A stretch of 64,000 nucleotides of DNA, from NCBI GenBank assembly GCA_958009055.1, contig OY253662.1:434001-498000 (forward strand), written 5' to 3'. Below, in pieces: positions 19,817 through 29,168 of this stretch. Origin of the DNA: Choricystis sp. odSpoLacu1. Lineage: Eukaryota; Chlorophyta; Trebouxiophyceae. The position numbers and the translations under genes were made by a program. The notes beneath the pieces were generated by a model, which was not told the DNA's origin, did no database searches, and saw only the letters and a list, made by a program, of their open reading frames with translations. Position 1 is the stretch's first letter, and each line of letters begins with the position of its first letter.

Positions 19817-22413
19817 CCGTACTCTGTGGGCGATGTCAGAGGCCAGGGCGTGCGCTTGGTGCTGGGAAGTGGTGCCACCGTGTCGGACAAAACGCGCGCC
19901 GAAATCACTAGGTGCGTGGCGACGGAGGCGTTTTTTTGTTTTTGTGGACACATACGCACATCAACTCACGCTCACACTTTTCCATCCCTCATTCAGACGG
20001 CTCTACGAAGAAGGCACAGGCCAAAAGTTCATCGACCTGCCCACCTACGTGCTGCTGCCTGCGTCTCCCGGCGAGTTCGACCCGGCGTGCGTCAACGCCT
20101 CCTCGACATCTTGCTCGATGCTGGCGCCTTGGGATCGCGTTGGCGACGCATCCACCTGGAGCGGACTGTACTACCCCGCCAGCTATGCGGCCGATCTGTG
20201 GAAGCCGGCCGGCTATTTTGAGTGGTTTGCGATGTGCTACGGCTCGAACGTGTCGCTAAAATACAATGCAGGTGATATTGACAAGGGGAAGTATACGTCA
20301 ACCTGCTGTACCAGATGGAATGGCCGCCGGACGCCTTCGGTCAGGTGCCGTTCGCTGGGATGGCGGACCGGACGTGGGCAATCGACGGCACCCTCGATAT
20401 TGCACTGCCCGACCTGCTCATCAACGCAGACAGGGACCGCAATCTGATACCCACCGACGGCTACTCGGGCGTCTTCACCTCATATTATGTTGATAAACAT
20501 GTCAGGCTCAAGAACGCGAGCATGTTTGCGTCTGTCGGCGCGGATGACATGCGGGAAGGGCCGTCTAGCATCGTAATCAGGAGTAGGGACTACCGGGGAG
20601 TGCTGTCCGGCAAGTGTGCGGAAAGATTCAAGGACAGTTTCTTTCGCTTTCAATGTACAGCGGATCTTGCTTACCAAAATTATATTGATTATGCGCTGGA
20701 ATGCCCGATCAAGCCGTTGTCCTGGGTCATTGAAGCGTTTCCGAACGCTGTTAGAGCGGCGACTGCAAAGCCGCTCACCGTGCAGTGCCCTGCCTTTCCG
20801 TGGCAGAGAGGCTCTTGGAATCCTGGAGTCTCCAATTCACTGCCGAGTGATTCTTGGTGTGGACTGTCCACAGAAGAATCTATCAGGTTCCCTGGTCCGA
20901 CTGGAACTGACGCAACGTGCTGCTTTAATCAAGTTTATCTTTCAGGTAATATATACCGTTGCGAAGACTCGGAGCAAAGAAGGGTACCTTCCTGCAACCG
21001 TTACGAATGCGAAGGCTACGAATGGTGCCAGGACATGCGCGAGTGCGTCGGCGACGGCCGGCTTGAGTGGCCATTCCTGTTGGGCGCCTGGCTGTCGACG
21101 AACGGCGACGACCAGTGCTTCAAACTGCCGCCGGCCCTAGGGGACACGCCAAGGGTACTCCGCCTGCCCGCGCTCGACATACGCACCATACCTCGCGTCA
21201 CATCTCCATTTACCAATCAGACGTACTGCAGCGTGGACAGGTACAAAGGAACTGAGGGGATTTGGGGGGTTGGGAGTCGAGAGTTGGAGACGGAATAGTT
21301 TGAGAATAGGACCATCATCGTGACATGGTCCATCGGAGTGAGAGTGAGTGTGCGAGGCCACTCAACCTCACCCGCCCCCCTTCAATCTTTACAGCAACGG
21401 CATCTCCGTCAGCACGTGGGGCGTGCCTACCCGGTGCGGCTCCGACATGACACGCTTTCTTGCGGACGTCCTGGGGTCGGGCTTGGGCTCGTTGGTTCTG
21501 TTTGACGCGGCTTCGTGGCCGCCCGGCGATGCTGTCAACAACACGGCCACGCGCGTCGACATCCTCCTCGCCGCCGACGGCGACACGCTCACGTGCAAGC
21601 CGGTGTGGGTGCGTGCCGACGGCACGTCGCCTGCGACGCCCGTCGTGGAGACGGTGTCCAAATACGTGTTTGTCGGCACGGGGCCCATGAATTACGACGA
21701 CCGCCGCGCCATCTACCCGTCCAACGGCACAGACCTATATATGGCGGCCGGGCCCGGCCCTCCGCCCCTGAAGTCGCTGTCGCTCAAGGAGACGCTGCCG
21801 CAGTCAAACGCCACCAACATCACCGCTCTGCCGCGCACTGTCGACTGCGTCATCCGCGCGCGGGACCCGGGCAACAACGGCCTCCCCATCGTCGTCACGG
21901 GGTCGGCTGCCATCGTGGACGACCGTACAGGCTCGCCTCGCGTGTTCCCCGACTGGCTGTTCCCGCTGGCAGTTTGCAATGGTCTGTATGTCGCCAACGC
22001 CACGGACAACGCCAACTGCGGCGCGTGCGGCGTCGTCTGCCCGCCTGGGTCGACATGCCTGCTGGGCTCGTGCGTGTGCGAGAAATTGGTCGTAGACCAA
22101 CTGCACGTCTCGCCGTTATCGGCCGCCGTCAACGCTTCCATCATACTGATCGGCGGGGGCGGCGGTGCCGCGGGAGCGCCTTCCAACGTCACTGGTGGCG
22201 ACTTCGATGTCACTGGGGGTGGCGGCGGCGGCGGCGGCTACTCCGCAGTCGTAGTCAACGGTTGCGTTTTTGGCAGATGTGCCGCCGCCACCGCCGCCGC
22301 CAAGGGCGCCGCCGCCACCCGCGCCACCCGCAGCCAGAGCATACTGCGACTGGTCGGCCACGCCCGGCGACGAGTACAGGCCTGTCACGCCGGCGCGTGA
22401 CTTTTTTGTCACG

Positions 22414-22425
22414 TTAGGGTTAGGG
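22414..22425. repeat. Interstitial telomeric repeat 2 (TTAGGG x 2) with flanking direct repeat
   Basis: Two TTAGGG units join the glycine-rich fragment to the truncated SOD gene. GTCACG occurs on both sides (22408-22413 and 22425-22430), sharing one G with the array. Confidence 0.85.
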
Positions 22426-22439
22426 TCACGGGCGCGGGC

Positions 22440-22992
22440 CTGAAACCCTCGGAAAAAACGACGTTAATCAACCAGGGGGGCGGCGCCTACAACCACGGCC
22501 TCTACTTCACCCAGCTGGCCCCCACCAACTCGTCCATCCCCATGCCGGCCGACTTGAAGGACGCGCTGCAGCCGGTGAATGCGACCCTGGACGCGTGGAA
22601 GGCGGCGGCAGGCAGCGTGTTTGGGTCGGGGTGGGCGTGGTTGACGTACGTTCCCTCCAACAAATCCGTCATTGTGACGACCAGCGCCAACCAGGAGAAT
22701 CCGTTGACCAAAGGGGAGGGCATCCCCATTGCGGGCATTGATGTGTGGGAGCACAGGTGTGTGTGTGTGGGAGTGGAGGAGTGGGGTGGTGGTGGCGTGT
22801 TTTTCGTTTTTCGTTCCCCCACCCTCAATCCTCCTCGTCCTCTCCCTACACAGCTACTACCGCGCCTTTGGCCCCAAGCGTGCGGACTACGTCAACCTGC
22901 TGGTCCAAAACAACATCAACTGGACGCGGGTCGACGAAAACCTGAAGGCCGCGCACGCGGGCGACGCAGAGGCGGCGAGCAGCGTCGTGTGA
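22440..22992 (+). pseudogene. Fe/Mn superoxide dismutase, 5'-truncated
   Basis: Exons 22440-22756 and 22854-22992, joined across a GTGTGT...ACACAG intron. They encode the C-terminal two-thirds of an iron/manganese SOD, which converts superoxide to oxygen and hydrogen peroxide. Visible family blocks are INQGGGAYNHGLYFTQLAP (second metal-ligand His), GSGWAWLTYV, ANQENPL and AGIDVWEHSYYRAFGPKRADYV (Asp and His ligands), then NINWTRVDENL. The N-terminal helical hairpin, with the first ligand His and the start codon, is absent. Homology begins within about 15 bp of the TTAGGG pair at 22414-22425. With one metal ligand missing, an active enzyme is not expected unless the missing exon lies elsewhere. 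The stop at 22990 and the intron look intact, so the truncation is probably recent. Confidence 0.8.
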
Positions 22993-23224
22993 GAGAGAGA
23001 GGTGTGGTGGGCAAAGTGCGTGTGTGTGTGTGTGTTTTGGGGTTGCGTTGCCTTGTTGTTTGTAGACGGTTTTTTTCATTCTTTGCTCGCACGGACGACG
23101 ATTGGGCGTGGGGGGTGTGAAGGGCGAGAGAAAAGCAACGTCACACACCGAAGAGAGAAAAAACAAAACAACTCGCGCATTCCTTGCTGCTCCTCCCCAC
23201 CCACCCTCTCCCCACCTCCCTCCC

Positions 23225-26200
23225 ATGGCCAAAGGTGGCAAAAAGGGAGGTGGTGGCGGTGGCGGCGGCAAGAAGAAGGGCGCCAAAGGCAAAAGCAAAG
23301 GCGCGCCCCCGCTGCCGCCGCTGCCCACCGCCGGCGGCGACGACGGCGTACCGTCCAGCGGGGGCGTGATGGGCCTGACCAACCTGGGCAACACGTGCTT
23401 TTTTAATAGTGTGCTGCAGGTGAGTGGTGGTGGGGAGGAGAGCGAATGGGAGCGACGGCTCGAGTGCAAGCGGGGGGGGGGGGGGCGGGGGACCGTTTGC
23501 CGTTACGATGCTGCTGACTGCGGTCGCTGCAAGGCAGCGAGCGTGTGTGTGTGTCGTGCGGTGTGTGCGCGGTTGCGGACTGAGGGTGGCGGCGGCGGCG
23601 GGGAGAGAGAGACGCGCGGGGGAGGCCGATGCGTCCACCGCTCTCCCCACGCCCATCGCCCGCCCACCCCGCGCTCGCGCCACCTTGGACGACAGTGAGA
23701 GAGCGATAGACGACACTGACCGTTTCTCACAACACCACCCCTTCCACCCACAACCCCCAGGTCCTCTCCGCCGCCCCGCTCGTGCGCGACCACTACGGCG
23801 CCCCTCCCGCCTCCACGACGGACGGGCCTTTGGGGCGCGCCCTGGCCACCACGGTGGGCGCGTTGTCTGGGCGGGCCCCCGGCGGCGCCGCCCACGACAA
23901 GCGCGGCGCTCGCACACACACGCCCGCCGCCCTGCTGGCCGCCGTCACCAAGGCCGCCCCCCAGTTCCGAGGGCGGGCGCAGCAGGATGCGCACGAACTG
24001 TTGAGGTGCTTGCTGGACGGCGTGCGGTGCGAGGAGGATGGCAAGAGTGGTGGTGAGAAGGGCAAGAAGAAAGGTGGCGCGCCGCTGGCTCCACCCTCCG
24101 CGTCTGCCTCCTACGCTGAGCGCGTGTTTGGGGGGCAGCTGGCGTCGTGCCTGGCGTGTGCCTGTGGCGATGCGTCCACCAGTGTGGAGCCGTTTATGGA
24201 TTTGAGCCTGCCGGTGCCGACGGCTGATGGTGGGGGTGAGGGTGGCGCGGCCGAGCAGGCCGACGCCAAGCCAACCAAAAAGAAGCCCGCCAAGCCGGCC
24301 GCGTTGACCGCGAAACAGGCCAAGCGGGCCGCCAAAGCCGCCAAACAAGCCCAAGCGGCCACCCAGGCCAAAGCGGAGGCCGACGCTGAGGCGGCTGCCG
24401 TGGCTGCACTGCCATCGACTGACAACTCGTCGCCTACGACGGGCGCGTCGTCTCTGTCGTCCGCGCCCCGCCCCGCGACGCCGGCCATTGATGTGCCGGT
24501 GGGAGGGGTGGGAGGGGCGGTGCCTTCTGCTGCTGCCCCCCCGCCACCACCACCACCCGCTGCAGTCGACCCCTTTGCCGCGGCCGAGGCAGCGGGGTCG
24601 CCAGCGGGCGGGTGCGAACTGGGGTCCGAGGACGAGAGCGCGGAGCTGATGTTGATGTGAGTTGGTTGGGTGGGGTGGTGGTGCGGGGGTGGGAGGTGTT
24701 TTTCTTTTTATTTGCTCACACACCCTCCTTCCCTCCACCCACAGTCCGCCTGCCTCGTCGCCACCCCCCACCACCATGCCCGTCGTGGACCACGACGACG
24801 TGGGCCGCCTGTACGCGTCGCCTGATGTTGTGCCGCCGGCGGACGCGCCGGCTGCAGAGGCCCCTGCAGCGTCGCCGCTGGTGACACCCGGGTCGTCGTC
24901 CAGGGGCGCGGCGGCTGGGTCGTCGTCGTCGTCACGCTCGTCTTCGAGATCCTCCTCCCCCGACCGCATGGCGGGGCTGGGCGGCCTGTTTGATGAGCTG
25001 TCGATCGCAAACGGTGGCGGCAACGCCCCCCTCGCCGCGCCCACCACCGCCTTCTCCGTCGACGCGGTCGCCCCGGGCGCCGACCTGGCCGCCTGCCTGG
25101 CCGCCTTCTTCGCGGCTGAAGCCGTGGAGTGGACGTGCCCCTCCAAGGAGAAGGAGAAGGGAGGTGCTGCTGCTGCTCGCACCACCGCCACCTCTCCTTC
25201 CCCCTCCTCCCCACCCTCCACTCCACCCCCCAACACGCGCCCCCTGTCCCTGCGCCGGTCTGTGTCCTTCTGTGAAGCCGGACCCTCCGTCCACGTCGTC
25301 CCTGGGTCCGCCGAGCAGCGGGGCACCGACTTTGAGGAGGCCGCGCGCGGGCGCGCCGCGTTCTGCCGCCCCCTGCGCGCCGACGGCGTGTGCCTGCTCG
25401 TCACCGCGGAGGCGGATGCGTCGACACGGGACACGGTGCACGTGGCGTTGCACCCGTATGACGATGACGAGGAGGCGGTGGCCCGTGTGCTGCCCCAGGC
25501 GGTGGCGGTGGCCAGCATTCCCATCGACCGTGTCGAAGACTCGGACGACGAAGCCGAACAAGCCCGCCTGCGCGGCGGCTGCCAAGCCCTCATGGACTGT
25601 GTCGCCGACATGGTGGCCGCGGGCGGCGTCCCCAACATGGAGCGCATGGCGGGTGGCGGCTTGAGCCTGGAACGCGATGCTGGCGGCGCGTGGCGCGTGC
25701 GCGGCGTGGCGAGCGGGGTGGGTGGCGGCGGCGCGGCCGCGGCTGGTGGCTCTGGCCCCTGGGAGTGGCCCGCGGGCGCGGCCGTGCTGTCGCCGTCGCC
25801 GTCGCCGTCGCAGAGAGGGTTTGTGCGGCCCTCGTTCTCGGGGCCGGGCAGCCCCAAGCTGGACGGTGGGCTGGTGGCGCAGGCGGCGGCGAAAGCGCGG
25901 GCGGAGAGCGTGGCGGCGGCCGAGGAAGTGACCGCGGCTGCCCCCCCTCCTCCTCCTCCCACCAAACACGCGTCCACCACCAAGCGCTATACTCTGCACG
26001 CTGCACCTCCTCTGCTGACGCTGCACCTCAAGCGATTCGGGCGGGACGCGCGCGGCGGCCGCCTGCGCAAGCTGGGTGGGCATGTTGCGTTTCCGCTGGG
26101 GCTGTGTTTGGGTGATGTGGCGCCTGCCGCCGCTCTGCCCACCACCATGGCCTCCCGCCGCTACACCCTGCTCGGCGTCGTGGTGCACCTGGGCAGCATG

Positions 26201-26431
26201 CTGGGGGGGCATTATGTCGCGTACGTGCGGCGGGATGTCGACGCCAAGAAGAAGAAGAAGAAAAATGACGAGGACGAGGGTGGCGACGACTCGCCATCCA
26301 CCACCACCACCACCCAATGTTACCGGGCGTCCGACTCGCACGTGGCCGCGGTGGGCGAGGCCGAGGTGCTGGCGTGTGAGGCGTACATTCTGTTGTATGG
26401 GCGGGTGGAGGAGGAGGTGGAGAGAGGGTGA
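23225..26431 (+). CDS. Ubiquitin-specific protease (USP/UCH family, USP16/45-like)
   Basis: Three exons (23225-23419, 23761-24656, 24745-26431) splice in frame to 925 residues. USP peptidases (family C19) cleave ubiquitin from proteins. The catalytic cysteine box GLTNLGNTCFFNSVLQ lies at residues 50-65 (Cys58), preceded by a Lys/Gly-rich N-terminus. QQDAHELLRCLLDG is the QDAxE motif. LTLHLKRFGRD precedes the His box LGSMLGGHYVAYVRR (about residue 852), and YRASDSHV carries the Asp. Long low-complexity inserts (KxAKxAAKAAKQ, Pro/Ser runs) separate the subdomains, as in USP16/USP45. No N-terminal zinc-finger UBP domain is seen, so the exact orthologue is uncertain. The final ~264 bp (from 26167) is duplicated twice downstream as the leading edge of the segmental array. 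Confidence 0.88.
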
Positions 26432-26564
26432 GAGAGAGAGGAGGGGGTTCAGTTTTTCGTTTTGCACGGGGGCCTCTGTTATTGCACAGTGGGGAAAAGG
26501 TCGATGGCGGGGTCTGTTGTTGTTGGGGGGTGTTAGCGGAAGAAGAGGGTTTGGCGAGAAGATC
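26432..26564. other. USP 3' flank joined to TIG fragment
   Basis: The region after the USP stop is GA- and GT-rich with no gene. At about 26560 it changes abruptly to TIG-coding sequence that continues in an open frame. The same flank is repeated at 36132-36264 and 59022-59154. Confidence 0.5.
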
Positions 26565-27212
26565 GTGCTCAGCCTCAACGCGGTCGGCGCCGTGTTCTCT
26601 GCGACCGCGACACAACTCACTGTCACACTCTCGACGGCGCCGACGAGCACGGGCGCTCTCACCGCCGTGGTTACGTAGTCCGGTACCTCCTCTGGTGCGG
26701 CAGTGCAGGTGGCCACCATCGTTGCCGCGCCGACTGTGACTCAAAACACTGCCAACATTTTACTCAGTGCTGTGCTGAATCGTGGCACGGCCGGCAGTGC
26801 GTCCTCAGCGACGGCGACGCAGTTGACAGTTACTTTTACGACGGCTCCGACGAGCGCTGGCGCGATGACCGCCGTGGACACGTCTTTCGGCGGCGCCAGC
26901 GGCTCGACAGTGCAGGTTGCAACGGTAGCGACCCAGTTCAATCAACCGGGCCTTTTAACCATTGAGAATGGTGACGCATTCGTGCCAAATTTCGGTGGGA
27001 GCTCTGTTTCAATTTGTCAGGTCAGCGGGACGCCGCCGACGCTCAGTGGGTGCTCCTACTCGGGCAGCGGCTTTTTGCAGCCTGTTGCAATCACTTTGGA
27101 CGGCTTGGGACATGCGTACATCGTTAATTTCGGCACTCCTGACATCTCGGTGTGTACCGTCACGGGTTCATCGCCTCCCCCGCTGACCTCCTGCTCAACT
27201 TCTGGCAGTGAA
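26565..27212 (+). pseudogene. TIG/NHL-like secreted-protein fragment, copy 1
   Basis: An open frame encodes the end of one TIG module (IVLSLNAVGAVFSATATQLT...STGALTAVVT). An in-frame TAG at 26676-26678 follows, then a second TIG module (TVTQNTANILLS...AGAMTAVDTSFGGASG). After that comes an NHL/beta-propeller-like stretch with paired repeats (GLLTIENGDAFVPNFGGSS and PVAITLDGLGHAYIVNFGT). TAG replaces the Ser codon expected in the VVTSFGG consensus of the neighbouring modules. The 5' end is fused to USP flank and the 3' end runs into TTAGGG repeats, so both ends are lost. The piece probably derives from a longer TIG plus propeller gene. Confidence 0.7.
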
Positions 27213-27230
27213 GGGTTAGGGTTAGGGTTT
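27213..27230. repeat. Interstitial telomeric repeat 3a
   Basis: GGG TTAGGG TTAGGG TTT at the 3' break of TIG/NHL pseudogene copy 1. The last unit is degenerate (TTT). Confidence 0.9.
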
Positions 27231-27837
27231 GGTAGGAAAGGAGGCGGCAGGCGGATTATGTAGCTAACCAAAATTGACAAGTACGCAAAGACGCCAACAA
27301 TCAAGTTCGCAAAGACGCCAACAATCCTCTCGCCCGCCGTTGGGGAGCGGCTGCAGCCCGGTACCCGCCCGTCTGATGAATCGTTGGGGTCATACAGAGC
27401 TTGTCGGTGGAAGAGGGATGGAGTGAGGGGGAGAGGAGGAGTGCTGCTGGGGGTGTGCGCGACGGCGAGGTTGAGAGCGAAACCACAGACGCGTCGACGA
27501 CGACGACGCACTTTTTCGCTGCTTGTTGGTCGCCCGCCCTCTGAAACCACGTTTCTGACACCAAATGCACACCCACCTGGCAGTCCGCTCCGTGTGGGCG
27601 CCGCTGGCGTGGCGTGGGGGTAGGGGGGGGGTTGCGCGCGGGCAGAGGAGCCAGTGTTAAAACGTGTCCGGCACAACGTGACGAAAACGTGTCGAAAACG
27701 TGACAAAACGGGACGAAACGGGACGAAACGGGACAAAACATCAACGCAGCGATAGAACAGGACAAAACTCACTCTTCACTGCTGCGTTTTTTGTGGCAAC
27801 TCGTCTCTGGGTTTTCCTTCCCCGCACTCAACACGCC
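27231..27837. other. Array spacer with short tandem repeats
   Basis: No supported gene. Contains a 24-bp-period duplication of CGCAAAGACGCCAACAATC (27284-27302 and 27308-27326). An imperfect tandem series built on GGGACGAAAC/ACGTGACGAAAA lies at about 27659-27740. The spacer is repeated at 36931, 50632 and 59821. Confidence 0.6.
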
Positions 27838-27876
27838 ATGCTGCCCTTGCTATTCGTCTCCCTCGTGCTGGCGCAG
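27838..27876 (+). other. Orphan signal-peptide exon (alternative first exon?), copy 1
   Basis: ATG followed by LPLLFVSLVLAQ, ending in CAG and a GTGAGC donor. This is the same organisation as the other signal-peptide exons here: 13 codons, phase 0. No matching second exon is found directly downstream. The acceptor of exon 3 of the giant gene (29667) is also phase 0, so this exon could be an alternative first exon for it, or a remnant of another gene. Identical copies start at 37538, 51238 and 60427. Confidence 0.4.
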
Positions 27877-27973
27877 GTGAGCTGGGGCGGGCGTGGTTTT
27901 CTGCGTCGAAAGGGGGGGGGGGGAGGGCGAGAGCGAGATGAATTTCGTTTTGCGCGCGCGCGCGCCCTGGGGT

Positions 27974-28548
27974 TCACCGGCACGCCGCCCGTCCCCGGCC
28001 CCACACACGCGACACGAGCTGCAGGCAGCGGTTTGTGGGGCTGCCTTCATGCGGAGGTGGCTGCGCGCCGCGTGGGGCGCGGCGGCGAGTGTCTTTGTTT
28101 TTGGCGCTGTTGTGGTGAGGCGACTTCTGCTGCGCGAGCGCGTGGGCGCCGCCAGACGCCACCCACTGGGGCGGGGAGGTGGGGGAGGCGGCGGAGGAGG
28201 GGACGTCGGCGCCGCCCTGTGGAGAGAAGAGGGGAGGGACACAGGGGGGAGGGGGCGGGTGTGTGGGTGCGACGTCGGCCGCACACCACAACTCCCACCC
28301 TTCTCTCTCACCAACCCTCAAACCATCCTCACCTCCATCTCGCACGGCGCCTCGACATCGGGGGCGGGCGCGGCCTGAGTGAACGGCACCGCCTCACTCA
28401 CGCCCGCCCGCCGCCGTGGCACGATGTTGCCTGCGCCTCCGGCCGTCGCAGCAGGCTCGACGACGGCATCGTCATCCGCGAACGCGGTGTCGCGCTCCCG
28501 CTTGCGTGTGGGTGCGGCCGGCGCGGTGCGGCGGCCGCGCAGCGGCAT
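27974..28548 (-). CDS. Possible two-exon minus-strand ORF, copy 1 (hypothetical)
   Basis: An ATG at 28548 opens a 72-codon exon (28548-28333) rich in Arg, Ala and acidic residues (MPLRGRRTAPAAPTRKRERD...). It ends at a good GTGAGG donor. A TTCTCTCCACAG acceptor gives a second exon (28216-27974) in phase 0, making 152 residues in total. No domain is recognised. The composition is typical of GC-rich noncoding frames, so this may not be a gene. Copies on the same strand occur at 37674-38248, 51373-51947 and 60563-61137. Confidence 0.22.
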
Positions 28549-29068
28549 GGATGTGAGAGCAGAGAAGAGGGGCGGAAACTAGGGGTGGGCGGGGGGCGCC
28601 ATTGAGGGTGCGTGTGTGTGTGGAGTGGAGTGGGTGCGCGTGGGGGTGGGAGAGGAGGGGGCGCGCGGGGGGCTCTCTCTCCGTCGCGCCGAGTGAGAGA
28701 GAGCCGTCGAGCGCGAGAGAGCGCGGCAGGCGGTGCTGCGAGAGGAGGCACACCTCGACGCCTCTTTTTGTTTGCTCCTCACTTTCTCCTCCTTTCCCCG
28801 GTTTCGGAAGGGCCCAGCCTTGGCGCCAAGCCAGCAGGGGGGGAGGAGGGGGCAGCCCCCCCTGCCCAGCGCGCCGTCGACCGCGGCGGCGGCGACCGCT
28901 GCGGCACGGGCGGTGTCGTCGGCTTTTGTGGTCGGACGTCACCAGGGCTGCTGCCAGGATTTTGGGCGGGGCCTGGTGTCGGCCACCAGCGACACACACG
29001 TGTGTGCAGCAGCAGGGGGGGGCTGCAGGCAAGAGCACTTTGCGCGCAGCGCGTCTTTCGAAAACACT

Positions 29069-29105
29069 TAGTTACAGTTACAGTTCGTTACAGTTCTTAC
29101 AGTTC
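29069..29105. repeat. TTACAGTT short tandem repeat upstream of giant gene
   Basis: Four imperfect TTACAGTT(C) units about 65-100 bp before the ATG of copy 1, conserved before copies 2 (38769), 4 (52468) and 5 (61658). It is a candidate promoter-proximal element only because of position and conservation. Confidence 0.5.
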
Positions 29106-29168
29106 GTTTTCAAACAAAACACCTTTTGGCGTCCTTTTCCCGCCCTCCACCCCCCAAATCATCCTGCC

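Larger units (their letters stand above)
19292..22400 (+). pseudogene. Truncated, frameshifted gene for a secreted Cys/Gly-rich protein
   Basis: A gene fragment with no start codon of its own. The first stretch (about 19292-19570) encodes a hydrophobic segment (CQLALGAIRGIVGILGGALF). The frame then shifts near 19570 to GVDVISSSAGAMYGIVGIDE. Spliced exons follow: to 19911, 19997-21240 and 21395-22400. A one-base deletion lies in the G-run near 20285, where LKYNAGDIDKG should continue into EVYVNLLYQMEW. The product has many N-glycosylation sites and cysteines. Near its end is a CGACGVVCPPGSTC motif, of a type common in myxobacterial and protist secreted proteins. The last part is a glycine-rich domain resembling the one in array copy 2. 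The region is visibly less GC-rich in 20200-21000 than the neighbouring genes. It is bounded on both sides by TTAGGG repeats. I do not recognise its family. Confidence 0.6.
27877..29168. other. Array spacer upstream of giant gene copy 1
   Basis: G-runs, GC-rich low complexity and the possible minus-strand gene fragment listed separately. Just before the ATG lies a TTACAGTT-based short tandem repeat (29069-29105) and a C-rich leader, presumably the core promoter and 5' UTR. Repeated with small changes before copies 2, 4 and 5. Confidence 0.45.

Noticed and set aside
19263..27230. Possibility that the TTAGGG tracts are real chromosome ends
   Set aside because: They are short (2-7 units), flanked on both sides by unique or repeated genic sequence, and several recur identically within duplicated units.
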